IMG/VR virus record: IMGVR_UViG_3300006802_000089
Span: 1-64,000 of that record
Origin: a virus
Direction: 5' to 3' (one strand)
Length of the DNA stretch: 64,000 bases
A program made the translations under genes and the position numbers. Within the stretch, counting starts at the first letter, position 1. Each line of letters begins with the position of its first letter. Shown here one piece after another: positions 15,156 to 23,001 of this stretch. A model generated the notes under the pieces. That model was not told the DNA's origin. It was given only the letters and a program-made list of their open reading frames with translations, and ran no database searches.

Positions 15156-16994
15156 TTATAAAATATTGTTTTCATCTAGCAATGTTCCGCTATCTTCATC
15201 TTTTTTTGCTGACTCATACAGCATTTGATTTGCTAAACTTTTATTTTTCTTGTTTATTTTTTTCAATACATCAATATTTTCACGTCGCATATTATATGGA
15301 GAACTTGTGCTAGCTCGGCGACTGCCTCTTGGATCTGGTTGGAATGTTGTTCGTTGATTTTCCGGATCCATGTGTTGTTTGATTTGTTTGATACCCAGCG
15401 GATCCCATCCGAATGCATTCTTGTGTTGTCCAGATTTAATTCCTTCCGGCGGACGACCTCCTGGATCATCACTATCTGTACCCATATGCATTGAAGCTAA
15501 ATCATGAGGTGTTCCGTATGAAACTCCTGTTACCGTAGGATCATTTCCTTCTTGTTCAATTTGACTTTGACGGAATCTCAGTTTAAGATCTTCTATTACA
15601 TCGTTCCTTTCTTGCAACCATTGTTCTTCAGACATATTGAATATGTATTCGTATATGAATCTGTCTGAAACTAGTTTAGAATCTTTCATTGCGCCTGCTA
15701 ACTGAATTTTTTCATTCATGAGTGCAATTTTTTGTTGATCATAAATAATAGACGGAGCTGTTAATTCTAAATCAAAATTAACTAGATCTGCATCTTCATA
15801 TCCTTGAGTATATAAATGAACTATTGCTATTTTTGCAAGTTCTGATTCTATAATTTTTTGAATACGCTCAATAGTACGTGCAAAACGTATATCCATTGAT
15901 GCTAATGTGGATTTTCCTTCTACTCCTTCATCAAATCCTAAAAATGGTTTAGGTATTTTAAGAGCAGCCATCATTTTGTTTTTAACATATTCGATGTCAT
16001 CTATACCGGTAAATTCCATTCCCGGCAGTGAAGATATCTCAGTAGATGAATTTCCTCCTCGCACGGGTAAAAAATAATCTTCCAACATGTTGTTCAAGTT
16101 GAACTTCAAATTGTAATTACCTGTTCTTTGATCTACATATGGAACTTTTTTCATTTTGTTGATCATTTGTTCCATGAATGCATCAACTTCGTTAGGTGGT
16201 ATATTACCTATATCTACTTTGAATATTCTTTTTTCTGGAGCTCTCATTACACGATGAATAAGCATTGCATCTTCAAGCATTGTTAATTTTTGAAATTCTT
16301 GTCGTGCTCCTTCTAACATGGATCGGCCGTAAGGTAAGAAGTTAGAATCTGAAATTAATCTGAAATGTGCTATTTCAAACACATCATATTTTTCTTCTGG
16401 GTTAGAAACATGATGAAACTCTATTTCATAATCTCCAATATCTTCACGATATTCTTCCCAACGTTCCATTTCATAACTAGAAAATGGTCTAGCATTGATA
16501 ATACCTACTTCATCTGAAATATCTAGTTTTAAAAAGAAATCTCCGTATTTACACATATTTCGAATCCAAGGCCACAAGTTGAATTCTATGTTTAATACGT
16601 CATAAAACAGGTTGTTTAATATTTTTTGTATTCTGACATCTTCGGTTTTAATTGTTAAGATATCTCCGAACTGATTGGCTAATGTAGATTCATCGGCATA
16701 TATGTCTAATGCAGAACTGATAATAGGATCTTTATCCATCATTTCAAAATCAGTGTATAACTGCATTCTGTTTTGGTGCATATAATAATTTGAATCATAT
16801 CCACCCATACCTCCGACAGCATGACGATTAGTTCCATGCATTCTGGTGTATCTGTCGGCTATTTTGCTTCCTACTAAATTTCCGGATGATTGTAATCTGT
16901 TTGTGTCGACTACACGTAGTTTGTCTTTACCATACGCTCTTACGATAACGTTGGTACGAAACAGATTTCGTAATCTTCTTCTTAATGATGCCAT
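15156..16994 (-). CDS. Portal protein, gp20-like
   Basis: A 612-residue protein matching gp20 in length (524 in T4; longer in marine relatives) and sequence: 'RMQLYTDFEMMDKDPIISSA', 'LDIYADESTL', 'YGDFFLKLDISDEVGIINAR', 'VNPFxxYEMERWEEY'-like text (RPFSSYEMERWEEY) and 'FLPVRGGNSSTEISSLPG' near residue 305-322. Twelve copies form the DNA gate at one capsid vertex and nucleate head assembly with the core. It lies directly after the terminase gene, without the sheath and tube genes that separate them in T4. The C-terminal 100 residues are polar and Asp/Glu rich. Confidence 0.94.
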   Translation of the reverse strand: MASLRRRLRNLFRTNVIVRAYGKDKLRVVDTNRLQSSGNLVGSKIADRYTRMHGTNRHAVGGMGGYDSNYYMHQNRMQLYTDFEMMDKDPIISSALDIYADESTLANQFGDILTIKTEDVRIQKILNNLFYDVLNIEFNLWPWIRNMCKYGDFFLKLDISDEVGIINARPFSSYEMERWEEYREDIGDYEIEFHHVSNPEEKYDVFEIAHFRLISDSNFLPYGRSMLEGARQEFQKLTMLEDAMLIHRVMRAPEKRIFKVDIGNIPPNEVDAFMEQMINKMKKVPYVDQRTGNYNLKFNLNNMLEDYFLPVRGGNSSTEISSLPGMEFTGIDDIEYVKNKMMAALKIPKPFLGFDEGVEGKSTLASMDIRFARTIERIQKIIESELAKIAIVHLYTQGYEDADLVNFDLELTAPSIIYDQQKIALMNEKIQLAGAMKDSKLVSDRFIYEYIFNMSEEQWLQERNDVIEDLKLRFRQSQIEQEGNDPTVTGVSYGTPHDLASMHMGTDSDDPGGRPPEGIKSGQHKNAFGWDPLGIKQIKQHMDPENQRTTFQPDPRGSRRASTSSPYNMRRENIDVLKKINKKNKSLANQMLYESAKKDEDSGTLLDENNIL

Positions 16995-17012
16995 ACTTGA
17001 TATTATTTTTAT

Positions 17013-17020
17013 ATAAATAT
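17013..17020 (-). promoter_or_regulatory. Late-type motif before the portal gene
   Basis: ATATTTAT on the minus strand, 18 bases before the portal start, between it and the alternative terminase tail. Confidence 0.55.
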
Positions 17021-17040
17021 AACTTAATAAAGATCAGCGG

Positions 17041-17202
17041 CTATTTTATTAACCAAGTTAAATCTTCATCTCCGTAACCGTTATTCCAACTCCATCCGGT
17101 GTCTTGTCTATTCATGCCGCTGGTTGAAATAATTCCATTTGTTCTTGTGAACTGAGAAATTGCTTTTTTATGCAATTCAATACCATGTTGTCTGAGTTTA
17201 AC
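17041..17202 (-). other. Terminase C-terminal extension in the -1 frame
   Basis: In the -1 frame relative to the terminase gene, reading continues from GTTAAAC (17202-17196) through LRQHGIELHKKAISQF to GYGDEDLTWLIK and a stop at 17041. Acidic ends of the form EDL/I-x-W-L are what I recall from terminases of marine T4-like phages. Joined after residue 475, the product would have 526 residues. GTTAAAC is in the phase needed for -1 slippage, and a 6-bp AATTGC/GCAATT hairpin lies 18 bases downstream. One missing A in the AAA run would give the same result. Confidence 0.6.
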
Positions 17203-18620
17203 GATGTATCTCTTAACCATAATCCGATACAAAAACTCATAACAAGGTCGTCATTATAACCTATTTCTGCTTGTGCTTTTCCGTTTTGCCATTTAAACAC
17301 AAACATTTCTTGTATTAATCTTTTACTTCGTATTTTAGGAGTTCCTTCTCTCATGTACATTTCAAGTGCAGATATCATCAATGGCCGAGTTCTGCTCGTG
17401 GTAGATACACCCGGAACCATTTTAGTTTTATCTTTTACGTCATATCCTTTCATGAGTTGCACTTCTAAATCTACATATCCATCATCTTTATACGTGTAAA
17501 ATAAATTTTCATAGTTTCGGTCTAGTGCTGGTTGTATTGCGGCCCAACCTATGTTTGCATTTTCAATTGCAAGTAACGCATTATTCCATTCTGTTGCAAC
17601 CGTTACCAACATGTTGCCGTATTCATTCGGAGGAAGTTTACCTTTATATTCTGCAACTTGAGTTACTGTTTCTACGTCAATAACATGAAACGCAGACCAG
17701 TCGGCACTATCACCTCGAGCAACGTCAGCTACTACTATATAATTTTTAGAATAATCCGGATACTCCCAAATCCAATAGCCGTTATCATATCCTCTTCTTT
17801 CTAATGGCTCTGAACATTCTTGTTCAAATCGTTGCAGTATAGCACCATCTATTACAGTGTGTCCGGAACTTACAAAGTCACAATCACATTCTTGTGCTGC
17901 TCCTCTTTCTCCTAAAAGTTGTGTTTGTTCATTTCTCCAGGTTTGATCTCGTTCCGGATGCACCGTCCAATGCAGTTTGATGTTATGCCATTGTGTTTGT
18001 GCATTAGTTTCTCCGTCAACCCATGTTTGATGAAACCAGTTACCGATACCGTTAGGAGTAGATAACACAATTGCACCACCACCAGTAGATAGGGTTGCTT
18101 GTGATGCTATCCATATTTCTTCAATGTTTCGAATGAATGCGGCCTCGTCTACTATTAGCAGTGATAAGGCTTCTGAACGTGCTCCTGTGGTTGCTGATGA
18201 TACTGCTTTGATTTGAGAACCATTTTTAAATTTCAGTGATAATTTGTTGTCTGCTTCGATAGTTCCTTTCAACCAACTCGGCAGATTGTCATGCATCACA
18301 CGAACCTTTGTAACAAGATTTTTTGCTACTTCTTGTGTGGTTGCGATAACTAGAGTATTGAAATCTTCATTGAACAACATGCTCCACAGAGCAAACCCGG
18401 CACTAAGAGTTGAAATACCTAACTGTCGAGACTTTAATATAACACTGTATCGGTTATCTCTTAATTCTTCTAGTACCTCTTCCTGAAATTCATACAGATT
18501 AAATTTAATCTTTCCTCGTTTAGGATGTTGGATAAAACAATAGTTACGCATGAAGAACACAGGATCTTTAGCACACCGAACATATTGCTCCTGGATAATC
18601 TGTTTTAAGTTTTTTGACAT
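17112..18620 (-). CDS. Terminase large subunit, gp17-like
   Basis: As written, a 502-residue packaging motor. The ATPase has Walker A SRQLGIST (64-71), Walker B LLIVDEA (154-160) and a coupling motif STPNG (187-191). The RNase H-like nuclease has YIVVADVARGDSADWSAFHV (about 294-313) and the late acidic pair in YNDDLVMSF. The last 27 residues (SDNMVLNCIKKQ...) do not look like a terminase end, whereas the overlapping -1 frame does (see separate entry). So the true product is probably 526 residues. The enzyme cuts concatemers and pumps DNA through the portal. Confidence 0.93.
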   Translation of the reverse strand: MSKNLKQIIQEQYVRCAKDPVFFMRNYCFIQHPKRGKIKFNLYEFQEEVLEELRDNRYSVILKSRQLGISTLSAGFALWSMLFNEDFNTLVIATTQEVAKNLVTKVRVMHDNLPSWLKGTIEADNKLSLKFKNGSQIKAVSSATTGARSEALSLLIVDEAAFIRNIEEIWIASQATLSTGGGAIVLSTPNGIGNWFHQTWVDGETNAQTQWHNIKLHWTVHPERDQTWRNEQTQLLGERGAAQECDCDFVSSGHTVIDGAILQRFEQECSEPLERRGYDNGYWIWEYPDYSKNYIVVADVARGDSADWSAFHVIDVETVTQVAEYKGKLPPNEYGNMLVTVATEWNNALLAIENANIGWAAIQPALDRNYENLFYTYKDDGYVDLEVQLMKGYDVKDKTKMVPGVSTTSRTRPLMISALEMYMREGTPKIRSKRLIQEMFVFKWQNGKAQAEIGYNDDLVMSFCIGLWLRDTSLNSDNMVLNCIKKQFLSSQEQMELFQPAA

Positions 18621-18621
18621 A

Positions 18622-19002
18622 TTATTGTACTACTGCAACTATCATTTTGCCAGTAAACAGTGTTGCTGTTATGCCGGCAGTAAACCAGATTGCAGGATGT
18701 TGATACCATTTTTGTTGCAACAATTTTTCACGTTTAACGTATATTTCAATATTTTCTTCAAGTATTGCAATTTGTTTTGCGTGATATGATAGTTGCAATG
18801 AATCTAAATAATTAACCTGTTCTAGTTGAGATATAATCGTTTTCTGAGTGTTAATTATGTGTGTGTTAACTGAATCTATATAATACAATGAATCTAATGT
18901 TTCTGATATTGCATGTATTTCAGATTCAGTAAAACATGTGTCTGCTTGAGATGTTGCATTTAAACTGTTCAAGAAAAATATCGTATAGATGATATACTTC
19001 AT
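18622..19002 (-). CDS. Envelope protein with signal peptide and C-terminal TM
   Basis: A 126-residue protein. Residues 1-19 (MKYIIYTIFFLNSLNATSQ) look like a Bacteroidota signal peptide, cut before the Gln-Ala-Asp. The middle is a helical, coiled-coil-like region (DSLQLSYHAKQIAILEENIE). The end has a membrane segment (IWFTAGITATLFTGKMIVAVV). Proteins of this layout are frequent in Bacteroidota phages, often next to a TM plus coiled-coil protein as here, and could form a spanin-like pair that spans the periplasm at lysis. Its ATG overlaps the stop of that neighbour by four bases. The function is inferred. Confidence 0.6.
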   Translation of the reverse strand: MKYIIYTIFFLNSLNATSQADTCFTESEIHAISETLDSLYYIDSVNTHIINTQKTIISQLEQVNYLDSLQLSYHAKQIAILEENIEIYVKREKLLQQKWYQHPAIWFTAGITATLFTGKMIVAVVQ

Positions 19003-19322
19003 TTGCGTTTAGTTTTATTTATGATATTTTGTTTGCTTTGAGCGGTAGTTCTTTTTTTACGAGGAGTATTTTTCTTTTTGGTTTCTAGATCTGCAACTTT
19101 CTTTTTGTTTGCAGTTGCTTTTTTCTTAACCGCTTCTTTTTCTTCTGTTACTCGTTCTATTTTACCTTTTAATTTGTTTATTTCCGCATTGTTATCTTTT
19201 AACTTCTCTTCAGTTTTTTCTAGTTTACGTTTACTAGATAATTTGAATACGGAAATAATCAGCATGAATAATCCTATTGCTACTGCAGTTATCACTTTCC
19301 AATATCGTTTAATCGTTTTCAT
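18999..19322 (-). CDS. TM plus coiled-coil protein, possible i-spanin-like
   Basis: A 107-residue protein with one N-terminal membrane segment (VITAVAIGLFMLIISVF, about residues 10-26) followed by a highly charged coiled coil (KLEKTEEKLKDNNAEINKLK...) and a very basic tail. This topology, with a short cytoplasmic start and long periplasmic coil, is that of an inner-membrane spanin. It is translationally coupled to the next gene (ATGA overlap), which has a signal peptide. The very basic tail would also suit nucleic-acid or cell-wall contact, so a lysis role is only one option. Confidence 0.6.
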   Translation of the reverse strand: MKTIKRYWKVITAVAIGLFMLIISVFKLSSKRKLEKTEEKLKDNNAEINKLKGKIERVTEEKEAVKKKATANKKKVADLETKKKNTPRKKRTTAQSKQNIINKTKRK

Positions 19323-19968
19323 TTGGTTTAGTCCTTTTGTCTAATTCTTGTAAAAATTCTTTTTTATATTCGTCAAATCCTTTTTGCACTTTTTCTTCGA
19401 ACTCTTCTGCAGTCATATGTGCTTGTATGTCTTCGGTTAATCCGTCAGAATTAACTACAACTTTAGATGCTTCGGTATAAGCTTTTTTAAGCATTTCTAC
19501 ATCTTTCTCTGCATCACGAAGCCATGAAAGTGCATTTGCTCGAACTTTGGCTTTTGCATATTCTTGATACTTGCCTTCTTTTTTGAGTTCATGCTCCATT
19601 TCTATGGTACAATCAAAACACATTCCGTTAGCTTTACGCATTGTTTCATCTAATGGATGTGGTTTTAAGCAAGTGCATGTGTCTTTTCGACAGTTTGGAA
19701 AAGATCTGATATAATCACGTGCTTGTTGCAACGCATCGGAATTTTTTGATTTTCGTATGCGAAATCCGTCTCGTTGTTCTACAATGGTAACTAGTCCTGT
19801 AACTGGATCTGTTTCTTCCCAGATATCTCCAACTGCATGAGTTTCTGCTTTTTTGGCTGCGGATTTTGCGTCTGAAAATCCTATGCTTTTTTTGGTTTGA
19901 AACTTGTGGGTGCCATCAATCATTTGTTGAATGGCTTTGATGTTTTGTAACTTGTTCTTTTTTGCCAT
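19309..19968 (-). CDS. Cys-rich putative zinc protein near terminase
   Basis: A 219-residue basic protein beginning MAKKNKLQNIKAIQQMIDGT and then HKFQTKKSIGFSDAKSA. Residues about 93-120 hold a Cys cluster (FPNCRKDTCTC, then GMCFDCTIEM), suggesting one zinc site of the C-x4-C-x-C ... C-x2-C kind. The rest is helical. I recall similar proteins in marine T4-like phages with no function. Closeness to the large terminase raises the possibility of a packaging or DNA-binding role, but a gp16-like small terminase cannot be identified from the sequence. Confidence 0.6.
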   Translation of the reverse strand: MAKKNKLQNIKAIQQMIDGTHKFQTKKSIGFSDAKSAAKKAETHAVGDIWEETDPVTGLVTIVEQRDGFRIRKSKNSDALQQARDYIRSFPNCRKDTCTCLKPHPLDETMRKANGMCFDCTIEMEHELKKEGKYQEYAKAKVRANALSWLRDAEKDVEMLKKAYTEASKVVVNSDGLTEDIQAHMTAEEFEEKVQKGFDEYKKEFLQELDKRTKPNEND

Positions 19969-19983
19969 ATATTGTTTTGTTAT

Positions 19984-20883
19984 TTACGCCATATCTTCTG
20001 CAGAGCTTGGATCTACATTTATTTGTTTATTGCTAAACAATCCGTTATTCTGCATCCATATGATAATATCTCTTCTCATATCAGTCTTACTAACTTCTTC
20101 ACCAGTTTTAGCTTCAATTTGTTGTATTGTATTTTTTAAAATATTTAACATTACAGCTGTTGCTTTTTCTTCTGGTTGTGGTTGATTAATTAATCGACTG
20201 ATTAATAACTCTTGGAATTGTGCAACAGGTCCTTTTTCTGCTTGTAATTGAGCATCAGGATCTCCTGCTTCACCGGTTTCAGTGCCATCTAGTGTTGGTG
20301 CATCTGCTGGAGCTTCTGGAGTTGGTGCATCTGCTGGTGTTGGTGTTTCTGGTGTTGTTGCGGCTGCGGGTGCTTCTGGAGCTGCAGTTGGTTCGGGAAT
20401 CGGCTCTGGTGCAGGTTCTGCTGCTACTGGCTCTTCTTCTGTTTCTTCTGCTTGTTCTCGAATCATGATTGCAATTTTTCTGCGAACATATTCTCTGATT
20501 AATCGTTCTTTATTTGATTCAGACAAACGATTTACTCGCTCTTGCAATTTTTCTTCATTTTCTGGCTTTACCATGCTATTAGTAATTGCGCCATGATCGA
20601 TTCGTTCTAATTTTTCCAAGAATCCGTCAGTATCTTCAATCTGAAGTTTGTCAAACAATTTTCTTGCATGCTCTGCAGAATATTCTCCTTCTTCTATTTT
20701 TTTGTATAAACGATCTTTGATTTCTGGTACCATGTTTTCTATGTTGTCAATGACATTAGTAGCATATTTTCTAGGTACATTTGGTTGAACGCCTTTTACA
20801 CCACCAGGAACCATGTTAGGGGCATCTTCTGCTGTGTAATCCTTCATGTCTTTGCGTGTTTCTGCTTTCAGTGACTTTGCCAT
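19984..20883 (-). CDS. Head-cluster protein with Pro/Ala linker, N terminus uncertain
   Basis: A 299-residue protein: helical N-terminal half (residues 40-145), a Pro-Ala-Glu-Thr linker (about 150-205, EPAPEPIPEPTAAPEAP and so on) and a helical C-terminal domain (QFQELLISRLINQPQPEEKA onward). The start given is the first in-frame ATG. However, an ATG at 20924, well placed 20 bases from a late-type motif, opens MAENIRATTK and then leaves this frame; adding one A near 20896 would fuse it as ..RATTKASKDMAKSLK. The real gene may therefore begin at 20924. Function unknown. Confidence 0.65.
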   Translation of the reverse strand: MAKSLKAETRKDMKDYTAEDAPNMVPGGVKGVQPNVPRKYATNVIDNIENMVPEIKDRLYKKIEEGEYSAEHARKLFDKLQIEDTDGFLEKLERIDHGAITNSMVKPENEEKLQERVNRLSESNKERLIREYVRRKIAIMIREQAEETEEEPVAAEPAPEPIPEPTAAPEAPAAATTPETPTPADAPTPEAPADAPTLDGTETGEAGDPDAQLQAEKGPVAQFQELLISRLINQPQPEEKATAVMLNILKNTIQQIEAKTGEEVSKTDMRRDIIIWMQNNGLFSNKQINVDPSSAEDMA

Positions 20884-20944
20884 GTCTTTTGATGCTTTGT
20901 AGTTGCTCTTATGTTTTCAGCCATCTTTTTTCTTTATTTTATAT

Positions 20945-20952
20945 ATAAATAT
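20945..20952 (-). promoter_or_regulatory. Late-type motif before the linker protein gene
   Basis: ATATTTAT on the minus strand, 20 bases before the ATG at 20924 and 61 bases before the ATG at 20883. The usual 14-24 base spacing favours the former start. Confidence 0.5.
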
Positions 20953-22970
20953 TACCTACTGTATTTATAGGCTCCTAAAAGTTGATTTACTGGTGCAAAT
21001 GATCCGGTTAATTTGTATGTGTTTCCTCCGTATGTGAACACGATACCTTCTAACGGAACAATTTTTTCGAATCCTCCTAATGCTTCTATTCTGCTTAAAT
21101 GTTTTTGTAACAAATCCAAATGTTTTATATCATTGCTGGATTTCAACATGTTGATTGCTGCAGTTAGCTCTGAACGTATATCCTGAACTGCTTTGTCTGG
21201 ATTAACTGCTAAGAAGTTTTTGACATTCTGAAGTATGAGTGCTCCTAGTTTTAAAAAGATACTTTCGAATGGTTGTATGTTTTCATATTGTATCTTTTTT
21301 AGTTCTGCAGGATTATCCGTTTGAATTACCCATTCTTTGAATGCTTCATTATCAATTGACTTTGTTAGTGCTGTTTTGTTTAATGATTTGTCTGCTATAG
21401 ACCATCTGCGAACAAGTGCATTAACTATGTCTTCTGGAACATCGGCTCCTAACTCTTTTGCTTTAGCTTCAATCAATTCTTTCCACCAGGATCTGTGATA
21501 TTCAAAAACTAAATCAGTTTCTGCTAATCCGTAACGTGTTCTGAGTTGATCAACTTCTTTGAATAACGCATCTTGATAATCTTCAAATTGATCTACTTGT
21601 CCTAGTTTTAATTCGCGAGGTGGTATAATTTGAAATGTTTTTTGCAGATGAGCATTTGCATCTTGTATTGCTCTTTGCAGTTCAGATCCACCTGGCATAT
21701 CAGTCATTACTTCATTTCCGTCGGCATCATATTCTACCAGATTATGAAATTGTAGAACCGCAGTTTCATATGCAATAACATTTTTAGTTTCTGGATATAT
21801 GATTTCCATGTTAGCATACACAGATCCGTTTTTAAATATTTCATTTAAACGAGCTTCGCCTAGTTTCGAAAGTGCTGCATTTAAATCTTGACCGGCTTCT
21901 CGAAATGCATCAGATATAGCACCACGTCCTGCAAATTTTTCTGCTAATGCTTCTGCTGATAAAGGATTTTTTCTTTCTCCCTTATTACGTGCAAATCCTA
22001 CTTGTCCGTCTTTGTATGTTACAAATATGTTTTGTCCGTCTGTTTTTTCAGTTACTGCTTGTTCTACGTCTAATCGTCCTGTTAATCCTCGTGCTATAAT
22101 TTCTTTCATGTCGTTGAAAGTTAAATCATAACGATCATAAGGATGATTCATATGTCCACCTAATCCTCCTTCATTCAAAGGAACGCCGAAAATAGTTTTG
22201 CTAAAATTTCCAAAATCATAAACAAATTCTTTGCCACTGTTTTTATTTAAGAATCCTCTTAATTTTTTAATTTTTTTGGCATGAGCCTGTGTTTGTTTTT
22301 TAGTTGGGTATCCTCCACCCATTACTTCATTAACATCTTCTTCAAGTTGTTGTTTCCACCAATTCACAGAAAACAAAGTTTCTGTAATATCTGTTTCTGG
22401 TGTTTCGGGTGTGTCAAATATCTGCCAAACATTTTTTACATAAGCTTCATCATATTGTGGATATTGTTGTGCGAATTTTTCGTAATTTCCAGATGCAATT
22501 GCTTCACGTGCTGCGGTGGCAGAAATAGGTTTACCATTGCTTGTTAACGGATCTACCATCACATTGAGTTCTTCTGCATTGATATCTGCAGGTATTTTAC
22601 GTCCGTTTTTATCTCCAATTTGCTGATATTTTTCTACGTTGCTTATGAATCCTTTTACTCGAACATAGTCGTTATCTTTGTTAGATGCAGCCAATGCATA
22701 TGATCCGCCTGGCGCATTAAACAAGTATTCATATGCTGACAATATTGGACTTGGATATGGAGTTGGTTGTATTTCAATTTTAGAATTATCATTCAGCAAT
22801 CTGAAAATATCTATGCTGTTTTCTCTAGTTACTCCTGGTCTTGAATTAGGCCCTATCAGCATGATCACTTTGCTTACTGCCGGATGATTGGCATACTGAT
22901 TTGCAAGATGCATATGAGCTCCGGTGATAGGCTTGAACCCTCCAGGAAATAAAACAGTTACGTTGTTCAT
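20952..22970 (-). CDS. Fusion: cytidylyltransferase-like plus ligase-like nucleotidyltransferase
   Basis: A 672-residue protein with two nucleotidyl-transfer modules. Residues 1-175 are cytidylyltransferase/NMNAT-like: FPGGFKPITGAH (8-19, a variant of the HxGH site with Thr in place of the first His) and ISATAAREAI (149-158, the ISxTxxR motif). Residues 300-670 carry the motifs of covalent nucleotidyltransferases: motif I TEKTDGQN with K309 as the candidate adenylated Lys, a III-like ANMEI (E389), IV EGIVF (641-645) and V YKLTG (K653). T4-like marine phages are known to carry 'cytidyltransferase' genes; whether the ligase-like half joins RNA, DNA or something else is unknown. It could act in RNA repair or cofactor metabolism. 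Confidence 0.75.
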   Translation of the reverse strand: MNNVTVLFPGGFKPITGAHMHLANQYANHPAVSKVIMLIGPNSRPGVTRENSIDIFRLLNDNSKIEIQPTPYPSPILSAYEYLFNAPGGSYALAASNKDNDYVRVKGFISNVEKYQQIGDKNGRKIPADINAEELNVMVDPLTSNGKPISATAAREAIASGNYEKFAQQYPQYDEAYVKNVWQIFDTPETPETDITETLFSVNWWKQQLEEDVNEVMGGGYPTKKQTQAHAKKIKKLRGFLNKNSGKEFVYDFGNFSKTIFGVPLNEGGLGGHMNHPYDRYDLTFNDMKEIIARGLTGRLDVEQAVTEKTDGQNIFVTYKDGQVGFARNKGERKNPLSAEALAEKFAGRGAISDAFREAGQDLNAALSKLGEARLNEIFKNGSVYANMEIIYPETKNVIAYETAVLQFHNLVEYDADGNEVMTDMPGGSELQRAIQDANAHLQKTFQIIPPRELKLGQVDQFEDYQDALFKEVDQLRTRYGLAETDLVFEYHRSWWKELIEAKAKELGADVPEDIVNALVRRWSIADKSLNKTALTKSIDNEAFKEWVIQTDNPAELKKIQYENIQPFESIFLKLGALILQNVKNFLAVNPDKAVQDIRSELTAAINMLKSSNDIKHLDLLQKHLSRIEALGGFEKIVPLEGIVFTYGGNTYKLTGSFAPVNQLLGAYKYSR

Positions 22971-22985
22971 TCGTTTTCTTTATAT

Positions 22986-22993
22986 ATAAATAT
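22986..22993 (-). promoter_or_regulatory. Late-type motif before the nucleotidyltransferase fusion
   Basis: ATATTTAT on the minus strand, 15 bases before the start codon. A late signal on a nucleotide-transfer enzyme is notable. Confidence 0.5.
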
Positions 22994-23001
22994 TGTTATA
23001 A

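Noticed and set aside
17041-17232. The 63-residue frame as an independent small gene
   Set aside because: It overlaps the terminase end, lacks an upstream signal, and reads naturally as the terminase C terminus in the -1 frame.
20220-20596. Plus-strand Leu- and Ala/Gly-rich frames at the Pro/Ala linker
   Set aside because: They are shadows of the repetitive linker codons of the minus-strand gene.
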